From Bacillota bacterium (GTDB taxonomy: Bacteria > Bacillota > Bacilli > Alicyclobacillales > Alicyclobacillaceae), in assembly GCA_021816665.1 (NCBI GenBank), contig JAKAXI010000007.1, positions 1 through 15,957 on the forward strand: a stretch of DNA of 15,957 bases, read 5' to 3'. Positions 7,370 to 14,640 of the stretch are shown here, piece after piece. The notes below the pieces were generated by a model. The model saw nothing but the letters and a program-made list of their open reading frames with translations. It made no database searches and was not told the DNA's origin. Positions within the stretch are counted from its first letter, which is position 1, and every line of letters starts with the position of its first letter. The translations under genes were made by a program, and so were the position numbers.

Positions 7370-8269
7370 ATGCATCGACATGTCGTTGTAGTTGGAGGCG
7401 CGAACGTCGACGTCAAAGCGCGTATCTTACACGAGACAGCTTTCTCGACAAGCAACCCAGGAACTGTCTGGAGGACGTCCGGAGGAGTGGGGCGCAACAT
7501 TGCCGAAAATCTCGCCGTACTCGGTACATCGGTTTCTCTGATTGCTCCGCTTGGCACAGATGAACCGGGCCAGTTTATTCGACGACGGCTGGAGCAAGTG
7601 GGCGTGGACACGACATATCTGGTCGAACTCGAAGGCCAAAGCACTGGCACGTACGTCGCCGTGATCAACCGCCGCGGCGAACTTGAAGTTGCGGTGTCCG
7701 ATATGACGGTGCTTGACCACTTCACTCCAGAACACCTTCGTTCGGTGAAGCACGCCTTTGTCGGGGCTGGGGTTGTCAGCCTTGACGCTAACTTGTCGAC
7801 AGAAACGTTGCGCGCGGCGATTGAGATGGCTGAAGAAGTCGGAGCAGTCACTGTCGCCGATCCGGTCTCGGTTTCTAAGTCCCGTCACCTGCTCCCGCTC
7901 TTGCAGCGGTTGACGCTGCTCACACCGAGCAGGGACGAACTTGCAGCCATGACAGGCATGACTGTCCAGTCGCAAATGGACGTGGCTGCGGCAGTTGAGG
8001 ATTTGCACAGTCGAGGCGTGCGGCATGTTGTCGCAACGCTCGGCGACGAGGGTGTGTGCTACCTCACGGATGACGAGAAGCCAGCGTTTGCGCGCGCACA
8101 AGCTGCTCACGTCGAAGACGTTACAGGTGCGGGGGACGCATTTACCGCCGGTTGTATAGACGCGCTGCTTCGGGGCGAGTCGATTGCACAGGCGGTCGTT
8201 CGTGGCCAAGAGTTGGCAGCGCATATTGTTGCCTCCAAGTCGTCTGTTTTAATGAGAGAAGGGCAGTGA
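7370..8269 (+). CDS. psuK: Pseudouridine kinase, PfkB family
   Basis: A ribokinase-fold sugar/nucleoside kinase of 299 residues. It should phosphorylate pseudouridine to pseudouridine 5'-phosphate with ATP. Seen: the N-terminal PfkB signature HVVVVGGANVDVKAR; the PsuK-like stretch TSNPGTV..S-GGVGRNIAENLAVLG; TGTYVAVINRRGELEVAVSDM; and the C-terminal ATP/catalytic motif DVTGAGDAF with D256 as base. The SNPG and GELxVAVSDM segments separate it from plain ribokinases. The ATG at 7370 is 9 nt after GGGTGAGG with an eight-G run; an in-frame TTG at 7361 is worse placed. The stop overlaps the psuG GTG start by 4 bp, so the pair is coupled. That neighbour makes the assignment firm. Confidence 0.92.
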   Translation: MHRHVVVVGGANVDVKARILHETAFSTSNPGTVWRTSGGVGRNIAENLAVLGTSVSLIAPLGTDEPGQFIRRRLEQVGVDTTYLVELEGQSTGTYVAVINRRGELEVAVSDMTVLDHFTPEHLRSVKHAFVGAGVVSLDANLSTETLRAAIEMAEEVGAVTVADPVSVSKSRHLLPLLQRLTLLTPSRDELAAMTGMTVQSQMDVAAAVEDLHSRGVRHVVATLGDEGVCYLTDDEKPAFARAQAAHVEDVTGAGDAFTAGCIDALLRGESIAQAVVRGQELAAHIVASKSSVLMREGQ

Positions 8270-9195
8270 GAACTTTGCAGAAGAATTACCTGACTTTTAC
8301 CGATGAGGTTCGGGAGGCGCTTGCCGAAAAGCGACCCGTTGTAGCGCTCGAGACAACGATTGTGACGCACGGGATGCCGTACCCGCAGAACGTGGAGACG
8401 GCGCGTTTGGTCGAGGAAACGATTCGCAGGGCTGGAGCGACGCCAGCGACCATCGGCGTGTACAAAGGCGCCATCCACGTGGGCATGTCTGTGGATGAAT
8501 TGGAGTGGCTCGCTGAACAGACAGACGTGATTAAGGCAAGCCGCCGTGATTTGCCCGCTGCTTTGGCGCTGGGACAGACGGCATCTACGACGGTGGCGGC
8601 GACGATGATGGCTGCCCGGTTGGCGGGCGTACGGACTTTTGTCACCGGGGGCATCGGTGGTGTGCACCGCGGCGCTGAGCGAACGATGGACATTTCTGCC
8701 GACTTGACGGAACTGGCTCACACGGACGTCATTGTCGTCTGTGCTGGAGCGAAGGCGATTCTCGACATTGGACTCACGCTCGAAGTCCTCGAAACTCTCG
8801 GTGTTCCTGTCCTTGGCTATCAAACCGCCCGTTTCCCCGCATTTTACACGCGTGACAGCGGGTACCCGGCGCCAACACCGGTCGACTCGGCAGAGCAGGT
8901 TGCGGACATTGCCCGCGTCAAGTGGGACCTTGGCTGGCAGGGTGGCATTTTGGTTGGCAATCCGATCCCCGCCGAGCACGAGCCCGACGAGGCCTCGATC
9001 CGCGAAGCGATTGGTCAGGCACTGGCAGCAGCCGATGAGCAGGGAGTCACCGGTAAGGACGTGACGCCTTTTCTTCTGTCGGCGCTGGAACGGGGGACGG
9101 CTGGGCAGTCCTTAACGGCTAACATTCGGTTGATCGAGCACAACGCCAAGGTGGGTGCCGAGATCGCCAAAGCCTACCAATTAACAGAGACGTAA
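8266..9195 (+). CDS. psuG: Pseudouridine-5'-phosphate glycosidase
   Basis: It cleaves the C-C glycosidic bond of pseudouridine 5'-phosphate to uracil and ribose 5-phosphate, a metal-dependent enzyme working through a lysine-sugar adduct. At 309 residues it is close to the E. coli enzyme. From the residue numbers I recall for E. coli PsuG, the equivalents are all here: E29 (ALETTIVTHGMPYPQN), K90 (IKASRRDL), H134 (GGIGGVHRG), D146 (DISADL), K163 (CAGAKAILD) and N286. The GTG at 8266 overlaps the psuK stop as GTGA with AGAAGGG just before it; an in-frame TTG at 8275 is at better spacing and may be the true start. A longer reading into psuK is rejected. Together with psuK it forms a complete intracellular pseudouridine salvage route. 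Confidence 0.95.
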   Translation: MRTLQKNYLTFTDEVREALAEKRPVVALETTIVTHGMPYPQNVETARLVEETIRRAGATPATIGVYKGAIHVGMSVDELEWLAEQTDVIKASRRDLPAALALGQTASTTVAATMMAARLAGVRTFVTGGIGGVHRGAERTMDISADLTELAHTDVIVVCAGAKAILDIGLTLEVLETLGVPVLGYQTARFPAFYTRDSGYPAPTPVDSAEQVADIARVKWDLGWQGGILVGNPIPAEHEPDEASIREAIGQALAAADEQGVTGKDVTPFLLSALERGTAGQSLTANIRLIEHNAKVGAEIAKAYQLTET

Positions 9196-9325
9196 ACGAT
9201 TGGAGACGACGGCGACGGCGCACACGATGAACTGTCGTCGGGCAGGTTCTATGTCTGTGCATTTCGTGATACAGTAGGCATGAGAATCCAAATATTCAAA
9301 CGCACTCCGGGGATGGGCGATGTCG

Positions 9326-9344
9326 ACCGACTGGTCGGTATACT
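9326..9344 (+). promoter_or_regulatory. Probable promoter with overlapping operator-like palindrome before R2lox
   Basis: A perfect 6+6 inverted repeat, ACCGAC-TG-GTCGGT (9326-9339), shares its last T with a good -10 hexamer TATACT (9339-9344). No good -35 box lies 16-18 bp upstream, so the promoter may be weak. The palindrome is the right size and form for a TetR-family operator. A repressor bound there would cover the -35/-10 spacer. Confidence 0.5.
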
Positions 9345-9360
9345 ATGTGCCAAGCGGCGC

Positions 9361-9368
9361 GGGAGGGG
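9361..9368 (+). promoter_or_regulatory. Ribosome binding site deciding the R2lox start
   Basis: GGGAGGGG lies 7 nt before the ATG at 9376. This supports 9376 over an upstream in-frame ATG at 9280, which would put the palindrome and -10 box inside the coding region. Confidence 0.65.
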
Positions 9369-9375
9369 CGCGGAC

Positions 9376-10272
9376 ATGCGGGAATCGGTGATCACGACAA
9401 GTACGCGTGGATTACGAATGGACGTTTTGCCTTACCGGTTGTACAAAAAGGCGAAGAAGCTTGGGATCTGGAACCCCGAAGACATTGACTTCTCGCAAGA
9501 CCAAAAGGACTGGACAGACACTACGCCGGAAGGAAAAACGAGACTTTTGCGGTTGGTGTCGATGTTCCAGGCTGGGGAGGAAGCGGTCACTCTGGACTTG
9601 TTGCCACTGATCATGGCGGTGGCCAAAGAGGGCCGCATTGAAGAGGAGATGTTCCTCACCACGTTTTTGTTTGAGGAGTCAAAGCACACCGAGTTTTTCC
9701 GACTGTTTTTGAATGCCATCGGCGCCAAGGAAGACCTCTCACATTTTCATAGTGAACCGTATAAAAAGGTGTTCTACGAGTTGTTGCCGGAGGCGATGGG
9801 CCGCCTCGTCACCGATACGTCACCGCGAGCCATCGCGGACGCTTCCGTGATCTACAACATGTTTGTAGAAGGTGTATTAGCCGAGACCGGGTACTGGTCG
9901 TTTTATCAGAGCCTCGCCAAGTTTGGGAAGATGCCGGGTTTGATACAAGGGATCGAGTATTTGAAGAAAGACGAGTCACGCCACATTGCGTACGGGACAT
10001 TTTTGCTGCAGCGCCTGATCGCCGAAGACTCCTCACTGTACGACTATGTCCAGGAGCGCATGGCGGAACTGGCTCCGTACGCGATGGCGATTAACGAAGT
10101 CGGGGTGGCGGACAGCGACCCGAATGACCCGATGTACGTCCGACCAGAAGACGTTATGGCCTTTACGGCGAAGCAACTGTCGCTGCGGATGGAGAAACTG
10201 GCACGGGCCAAGAACAAGTCGATTGAGGAATTGTACCAGACGTCTGAGGAAGCAATGGGCGTTCTCAGTTGA
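9376..10272 (+). CDS. R2-like ligand-binding oxidase (Mn/Fe, R2lox)
   Basis: A ferritin-fold protein of 298 residues, related to ribonucleotide reductase R2. In this family a Mn/Fe centre binds a fatty-acid-like ligand and oxygen chemistry makes a Val-Tyr ether cross-link; the physiological substrate is not known. All six metal ligands are found: E68 (AGEEAV), E101 and H104 (EESKH), E165 (FVEG), E200 and H203 (DESRH). Cross-link residues V71 and Y160 are also present. They sit one or two places below the Geobacillus kaustophilus positions (69, 102, 105, 167, 202, 205, 72, 162, as I recall them). The tyrosyl-radical helix pattern of a true R2 is absent and no R1 gene is near. It is a single-gene unit between a palindromic promoter and a strong terminator. 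Confidence 0.93.
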   Translation: MRESVITTSTRGLRMDVLPYRLYKKAKKLGIWNPEDIDFSQDQKDWTDTTPEGKTRLLRLVSMFQAGEEAVTLDLLPLIMAVAKEGRIEEEMFLTTFLFEESKHTEFFRLFLNAIGAKEDLSHFHSEPYKKVFYELLPEAMGRLVTDTSPRAIADASVIYNMFVEGVLAETGYWSFYQSLAKFGKMPGLIQGIEYLKKDESRHIAYGTFLLQRLIAEDSSLYDYVQERMAELAPYAMAINEVGVADSDPNDPMYVRPEDVMAFTAKQLSLRMEKLARAKNKSIEELYQTSEEAMGVLS

Positions 10273-10329
10273 GTCGGTGTGAGGCCCACAGAACCTCCAC
10301 GTACTGAACACGCCAAGATAGAAACATCC

Positions 10330-10359
10330 GGCGCCACGATATACGGTGGCGCCATTTTT
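10330..10359 (+). terminator. Intrinsic terminator after R2lox
   Basis: A perfect 8-bp stem, GGCGCCAC / GTGGCGCC, with an 8-base loop, followed by ATTTTTG. It lies 58 nt after the R2lox stop and ends just before the stop of the convergent kinase gene. Confidence 0.85.
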
Positions 10360-10373
10360 GTAGACGACAGGCC

Positions 10374-11945
10374 TCAGACGTTGAGTGCCTCAAGTGCCTG
10401 TTGAAGTGTCGCTTTTGTCGTAACTTTGCCGTGGAGGCTAATGCCCATCGTGATCATCGTATTGGCGATCTCCGGCCGAATACCCGTGATTGTCGCCTCA
10501 CAGCCGAGTAACGAGATCCCGTCGATGATCCGGAACAGGTGACTGACCACTGCAGTATCGAGGAATGCGACGCCGGACACGTCGATCACGATGTGTTCAA
10601 GACGCAAATCTGCGATCTGCCGCAAGGCTTTCTCCTGAATCTGCTTCGCTCGGTGCGTGTCCACTGTGCCAACCAGTGGCAGAATGGCGACGTTTTTGGC
10701 AAGCGGAATGACGGGGACAGAAAGCTCGTCCAGCGCTTCGCGGTGCGACTGTAATACATCGTTGCGATACTCGAAGTAGCTTGCGAAGTAGTGCGTAATG
10801 TAGCGGTCGAGCGGGTTGTTGATTCTGCGCTCGAGTTGGAACGCTTCCTCAGTCGTGATCGCTACGTGTCGGTGGTATTCGTAGAGGAACTCCCAGAGGG
10901 TGTGCCGGGAGCACTCTATAAGTTCGAACAATAGTGCGACGGGATAATCCTCTTTACCGGCCGTGCGGCCTGAGCTCTTGGCGAGGACGATCAGTTGATT
11001 GACGTTGCCCTCCATCAGGAGCTTAATCAGTCCGTCGATGGTGTTGTACATGTCGTCGAGCGATGCGCCTTGGCTGTTCAGATAGGAGATGACCGTTGTC
11101 GCGCTCGTGCTCACTGACTTTTGGAATGCCTGGCGATTGGCCTCATAGAACTGCCAGAAGGTTTGATTGGATTGGTATTCCAACTCCATGGCCATACCTC
11201 CTACGTTTTCCACGCCGGACATTGGGAACTCAAGCACAAACGACGTGCCGCGTCCGGGTGCACTTTGGACTTGAATCGTGCCACCGTGTTGATGCATGGT
11301 TGAATAGACTTGTGCCATCCCCATACCGGTGCCGTCATCTTTGGTGGAGAAAAAGGGCGTACCGAGCATGTCCAACGTCTCCTTGGACATGCCGACGCCG
11401 GAATCTTCGATGACCACTTGTATGGAATGTCCCACCCGCTGATGACGCAAGACGATGTGCCCTTCGGTTTGAACGGCTTCAAAGGCGTTTTTCAGCAGGT
11501 TGAAGAACGTCTTTTTCAGTTGGTTGCGTTTGCCGAAGATTTTGCAGTCAGTATCCGCGAAATGCTTGTCCACAGGCACGCGGTAGGCCTGGTTTTGAAA
11601 TAGGTAGAGGGCAAACTCCAGTTCCTCAAACAGGCTGACCGGTGTGAACGGTTCACTTACGGTATCCGGTTTCGCCACTTGCAAAAGTTCTTGCACAATG
11701 TTGATCGCGCGGTCCAACTCCGTTTGTGCCACATCGACGTACGGATGCGGAGCATCTTCTTGCAATAGTTGCAGAAAGCCCTTCACGGCGGTCAAGGGAT
11801 TGCGGATTTCGTGTGCAACGCCGGCTGCCATTTGGCCGATGTGCGCGAGGTGTACCACACCTGAGGAGGCGGGATTGGTCATCTTATGGACTTCTTGTTC
11901 CTGCGGCTTTCTTCCGCCCCAGTGACTCCCGTTTGCTTGCGACAA
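10374..11945 (-). CDS. Histidine kinase / RsbR-like / STAS fusion protein
   Basis: A soluble protein of 523 residues with no membrane segment and no PAS or HAMP domain. First part: a HisKA domain with H45 (GVAHEIRNPLTAVKGFLQLL, close to the sporulation kinases), then HATPase_c with the N box (FFNLLKNAFEAV, N153), DSGVGM (181-186) and GTGMGM (205-210). Middle: about 255-405, all-helical and similar in style to the N-terminal regions of RsbR paralogues. End: a STAS domain (about 411-520) with DVSGVAFLDT464 and GIRPEIANT496, the places where, by my alignment, RsbR proteins carry phosphorylated threonines. It follows the RsbT-like gene. The start is taken as TTG at 11945 with AGGGGAG 5 nt before it, which overlaps the previous gene by 62 bp. 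An ATG at 11882, one base after that gene's stop, is the alternative and keeps all domains. Confidence 0.85.
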   Translation of the reverse strand: MSQANGSHWGGRKPQEQEVHKMTNPASSGVVHLAHIGQMAAGVAHEIRNPLTAVKGFLQLLQEDAPHPYVDVAQTELDRAINIVQELLQVAKPDTVSEPFTPVSLFEELEFALYLFQNQAYRVPVDKHFADTDCKIFGKRNQLKKTFFNLLKNAFEAVQTEGHIVLRHQRVGHSIQVVIEDSGVGMSKETLDMLGTPFFSTKDDGTGMGMAQVYSTMHQHGGTIQVQSAPGRGTSFVLEFPMSGVENVGGMAMELEYQSNQTFWQFYEANRQAFQKSVSTSATTVISYLNSQGASLDDMYNTIDGLIKLLMEGNVNQLIVLAKSSGRTAGKEDYPVALLFELIECSRHTLWEFLYEYHRHVAITTEEAFQLERRINNPLDRYITHYFASYFEYRNDVLQSHREALDELSVPVIPLAKNVAILPLVGTVDTHRAKQIQEKALRQIADLRLEHIVIDVSGVAFLDTAVVSHLFRIIDGISLLGCEATITGIRPEIANTMITMGISLHGKVTTKATLQQALEALNV

Positions 11946-12309
11946 TTTTGCTCCCCTTTTCTGACGTCTGAATCGAAAAGGTGTCCATCAACCGCTGTAC
12001 GCCTGCGAGTCCGAGTCCGAGTCCGCGAGAAGACGAGACCCCATCAGCCCTCAGTACATCCTGCAGCAGGTCAGGAAAACCTGGGCCTCCGTCTGTGACG
12101 GTGATCTGAATTTCGCCTGACAGTATTTCGCACGTAAACTCACCGGATCCGTTTGCGTGCACAACGACGTTTCGCGTGAGCTCGGCGACACTGACCAGGA
12201 CCATTTGCTGTTGCATCTCATCGAGTGCCATACCGAGCATCATGCGGCGGGCGACTGCGACCGCCATGTAGACGTCCTCTTCACGCTCAATGGACACATG
12301 CTCTTTCAA
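11884..12309 (-). CDS. RsbT-like switch serine/threonine kinase
   Basis: A GHKL-fold protein of 141 residues. In the RsbT family such proteins phosphorylate STAS-domain partners and, when released, act on a phosphatase such as RsbU. Seen: the N box SVAELTRNVVVHA (E43, N47), the G1 box DGGPGF (73-78), and GLGLGLAGVQRLMDTF (96-111), the RsbT-like C-terminal lid. The last 15 or so residues (ESLGRKKAAGTRSP) go past the usual end of RsbT and overlap the possible TTG start of the next gene. It starts at TTG 12309, 6 nt after GAGAGGT. The partner is probably the STAS domain of the fusion protein encoded next. No rsbS, rsbU or sigma-factor gene is in the window, so the output is unknown. RsbW/SpoIIAB is a less likely family. 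Confidence 0.88.
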   Translation of the reverse strand: MKEHVSIEREEDVYMAVAVARRMMLGMALDEMQQQMVLVSVAELTRNVVVHANGSGEFTCEILSGEIQITVTDGGPGFPDLLQDVLRADGVSSSRGLGLGLAGVQRLMDTFSIQTSEKGSKIVASKRESLGRKKAAGTRSP

Positions 12310-12349
12310 CTTAGACCTCTCTCTTTTGAAGGGAGAATTCTCACAATAT

Positions 12350-12373
12350 CGGCGTCGGCAATTGCCGACGCCG
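12350..12373. terminator. Perfect 24-bp palindrome between pepC and the RsbT-like gene
   Basis: Two 12-base halves that are exact reverse complements, beginning CGGCGTCGGCAA. It lies 33 nt past the pepC stop and about 40 nt before the RsbT-like start, both on the minus strand. A stable hairpin is expected, but the following bases on the minus strand (ATATTGTGAG) are not a T-run. It may be a weak terminator, a transcript-end stabiliser or a protein site. A second small palindrome, GAGAATTCTC, is at 12333-12342. Confidence 0.45.
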
Positions 12374-12405
12374 CTGACAGTGACTTTGGGCTAGAGATTA
12401 GCGAA

Positions 12406-13761
12406 TTAGGCGAGTGACCCCATTGGGTCCCAAGGGTTGAGTTTCTTTGGTTCTTGTTCCAGGGCAGTCAATAGATTCTCAGGGAGGTGTTTCCGGTGAA
12501 CGACGATCTGATACATGAACTCGTCAAACCAACGGTCGCTCATCACGAAAAACCCGTCTTTGCCGAGCTTCGAACCCCAGCTGTTCTCCACTTTCCAACG
12601 GTTCGGCGCACCGTCGGCCAAGTTGACGCCGGTCAGAACCATCGCGTGTGTCATCAGACTTTCACCGTAGTCGAGTCGCTGTGCCTTTGTCATCTGCAGA
12701 GACGCATCGATCGCGTTCTCGTAGTCGTAAAGGTCTGTGTCGAGAATTCCGTCGTCGCGTGAACGCATCTGACCGACATCGCAGCCAAACCACACAGGTT
12801 CACCTTCGAGGAGTTGTGCAAGTGCCAGTTGCTTGAAGGCAACGATATCCACGTTCAGGTACAGAACCGGGCGACCGCCTTCGACGTTACCTAGGTACTG
12901 TACCGTGTAAGTACGCCCAAACGGTTTGTCGGCTGTCGGCGCATTGATCACGCTGACGTAGTCCGTCAAGTTGATTTTTGCATATTTCTGCACGAAGGCC
13001 TGCGGTGTGAGTTCGGTGTCACGGTGGAAGATGCCGTCGAGGTCGCGGTACTCAAAGTCAAACGACTTCGGCGGTTCGCCGAGGAAGTAGCACAACATGC
13101 GGTAAAAGTCGGCGAGGACACTCTGCTTGTAGCTCTGCAGGTCGTCCTGCGATGCACCCGTATTGTGCTTGTCGCGCAAATGCGCGGCTGCCTGGCGCAA
13201 CTTCAGGGTGAGCAGTTCGTTCATCTGCCGAGACCGACCGCTGTGGTAAGTTTCTGGCATCACCCACTGCGGCACGACACCGTACTTTTCGACCAAGTTG
13301 ACAAACATATCCCACTGTCCGCCGTCCTGAAGGGGGGCCTGTAGCAACCACTGTACAATTCGGCTGTCGGTCGCCTCGTCTTTGGTATCCATGATGCGTT
13401 CGAGGAAGTAGTTTGCTTTCTCAAATTTGTCCCAGAACATCTGGTAGGTCTGGGAGAGTTCGAACGGCTTCACGTGGTTGGTGCGAGCAATCTCCGTTCG
13501 GAGTGTGTTGAGGCCCGCGAACAACCAGCAGCGACCGCTCTGTTTTTGGTCCGTGATCGGACCCGTTTCGATCTCGTTCGAAAACGTAAACTGCATCTGA
13601 ACGAGAGAGTCGCGGTTCGTCGCAACTCCTTCAATACCGCTTTTCGTAATCGCATTCATTCGTGCGCGGTTAATCGGGGACTCGCGAAATGCGCTCGAAA
13701 CTTCCTCCAAAAATGCTGGGGAAATCGTCCCGGTGTTGATGGAACTCGGGGATATCGCCAC
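12406..13761 (-). CDS. pepC: Aminopeptidase C / bleomycin hydrolase-type cysteine peptidase
   Basis: A cytosolic papain-fold aminopeptidase of peptidase family C1B, 451 residues, normally a hexamer with inward-facing active sites. It releases N-terminal residues from peptides and can also inactivate bleomycin or trim homocysteine thiolactone. The triad is complete: C78 in QKQSGRCWLFAGLN, H372 in MTHAMVLTGV and N393 in WKVENSWG, with the oxyanion Gln in DQKQSGRC. The C-terminus NPWDPMGSLA matches the conserved tail that reaches into the active site and restricts the enzyme to aminopeptidase action. The start is GTG at 13761 behind GAAGGGAG. No signal peptide. It stands between the IclR gene and the RsbT-like gene on the same strand, with its own probable promoter, so no functional link is implied. 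Confidence 0.95.
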   Translation of the reverse strand: MAISPSSINTGTISPAFLEEVSSAFRESPINRARMNAITKSGIEGVATNRDSLVQMQFTFSNEIETGPITDQKQSGRCWLFAGLNTLRTEIARTNHVKPFELSQTYQMFWDKFEKANYFLERIMDTKDEATDSRIVQWLLQAPLQDGGQWDMFVNLVEKYGVVPQWVMPETYHSGRSRQMNELLTLKLRQAAAHLRDKHNTGASQDDLQSYKQSVLADFYRMLCYFLGEPPKSFDFEYRDLDGIFHRDTELTPQAFVQKYAKINLTDYVSVINAPTADKPFGRTYTVQYLGNVEGGRPVLYLNVDIVAFKQLALAQLLEGEPVWFGCDVGQMRSRDDGILDTDLYDYENAIDASLQMTKAQRLDYGESLMTHAMVLTGVNLADGAPNRWKVENSWGSKLGKDGFFVMSDRWFDEFMYQIVVHRKHLPENLLTALEQEPKKLNPWDPMGSLA

Positions 13762-13802
13762 TTAGACCGCTCCCTTCGATGAATTTCGAGAAATGCACTT
13801 CG

Positions 13803-13808
13803 ATTATA
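13803..13808 (-). promoter_or_regulatory. Probable -10 element of the pepC promoter
   Basis: On the minus strand a perfect TATAAT lies about 40 bp before the pepC GTG start, in the 53-bp spacer after the IclR gene. The -35 region falls within the end of the IclR coding sequence and matches consensus poorly, so strength is uncertain. Confidence 0.45.
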
Positions 13809-13814
13809 GCGCAC

Positions 13815-14570
13815 CTATGGAAGCTGCGACGAGAGGACAGCGCATGTATCTTTCAGAAGAGTGACCACGGGCGACGACGGTGACGTGTCGAGGTGGCCGA
13901 GAATGCCAACCACTGTGACGGTCGCTGCGATGTCACCCCCCTGATGAAACACTGGGCACCCCACCGTAGCAATGCCTGGTAGCAGACTCTCCTCTGTTGT
14001 TGCGTAGCCTCGCCGGCGGATCAGCGACATTTCTGCTTCGTAATCGGGGCGTGACACACCAAACTCTACGAGTTCCCGGCTTACGATTTGTGCCGTCGCA
14101 GATTCCGGGAGGTAAGCCAAAAACACCTTGCCGCCTGCAGATTTGAGGGCGCTGACCTGTGCGCCAACGCGGATGCCAACGTTGACTGCACGCTGACTCT
14201 CTACCCAATGCAGGTAGTACGGACCTTGTTCCGTCCACACGGATAGTGCCACAGTTTCATTCAGCCGTTCTCGCAACCGCATCAGCATCGGCCTTGTCTC
14301 ATTGCGCATGTCGAAGCGGCGTACGGCCGTCAGCCCAAGCGTCATCGCCTCGCGGCCGACCGTGTAGCGAAGTGCGCTGTCTCGACGGATGAATCCCGTG
14401 CGAAACAGGCTGGTCAGATACCGGTGCAGCCGACTCTTGGACATTCCGACCTGGTCTGCAATTTCACCGATTGAGAGCGGCTCGTCCGCTGTCCCAATGA
14501 CTTTTAGAATTTCGATGCCAATTTCTACAGACTGAATCCCGAGACCGTTCATGTCGAGGGGGTCCGGCAA
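13815..14570 (-). CDS. IclR-family transcriptional regulator
   Basis: A DNA-binding regulator of 251 residues, normal IclR length. The N-terminal winged helix-turn-helix has LSIGEIADQVGMSKSRLHRYLTSL (about 32-55). The C-terminal effector domain includes LNETVALSVWTEQGPYYLHW, VGAQVSALKSAGGKVFLAYLP and the RRRGYATTEESLLPGIATVGCPVF stretch that lines the ligand site. It is divergent from a 3-hydroxybenzoate 6-monooxygenase gene across a 150-bp AT-rich spacer, the usual layout for an IclR protein that controls aromatic catabolism and responds to the substrate or product. The start is TTG at 14570, about 8 nt after GGGAG (complement of 14579-14583); a GTG at 14579 sits directly on that site and is less likely. 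Whether it activates or represses cannot be told. Confidence 0.92.
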   Translation of the reverse strand: MPDPLDMNGLGIQSVEIGIEILKVIGTADEPLSIGEIADQVGMSKSRLHRYLTSLFRTGFIRRDSALRYTVGREAMTLGLTAVRRFDMRNETRPMLMRLRERLNETVALSVWTEQGPYYLHWVESQRAVNVGIRVGAQVSALKSAGGKVFLAYLPESATAQIVSRELVEFGVSRPDYEAEMSLIRRRGYATTEESLLPGIATVGCPVFHQGGDIAATVTVVGILGHLDTSPSSPVVTLLKDTCAVLSSQLP

Positions 14571-14640
14571 ATGGCTCACTCCCGTTCAAGGATGGTTATT
14601 TTTCACTTTACAATTCAGAAAGTTCATGCTAGCGTTTTTG

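Noticed and set aside
7427..8224. A 265-codon minus-strand frame opposite psuK.
   Set aside because: Shadow of psuK, rich in Cys, Arg and His, no motif.
9205..9239. GACGAC...GTCGTC hairpin after psuG as a terminator.
   Set aside because: Only 6 bp of stem around a 23-base loop, with no T-run.
9280..9375. A 32-residue N-terminal extension of R2lox.
   Set aside because: It is not family-like, would run through the palindrome and -10 box, and the ATG at 9376 has a strong ribosome binding site and gives the usual length.
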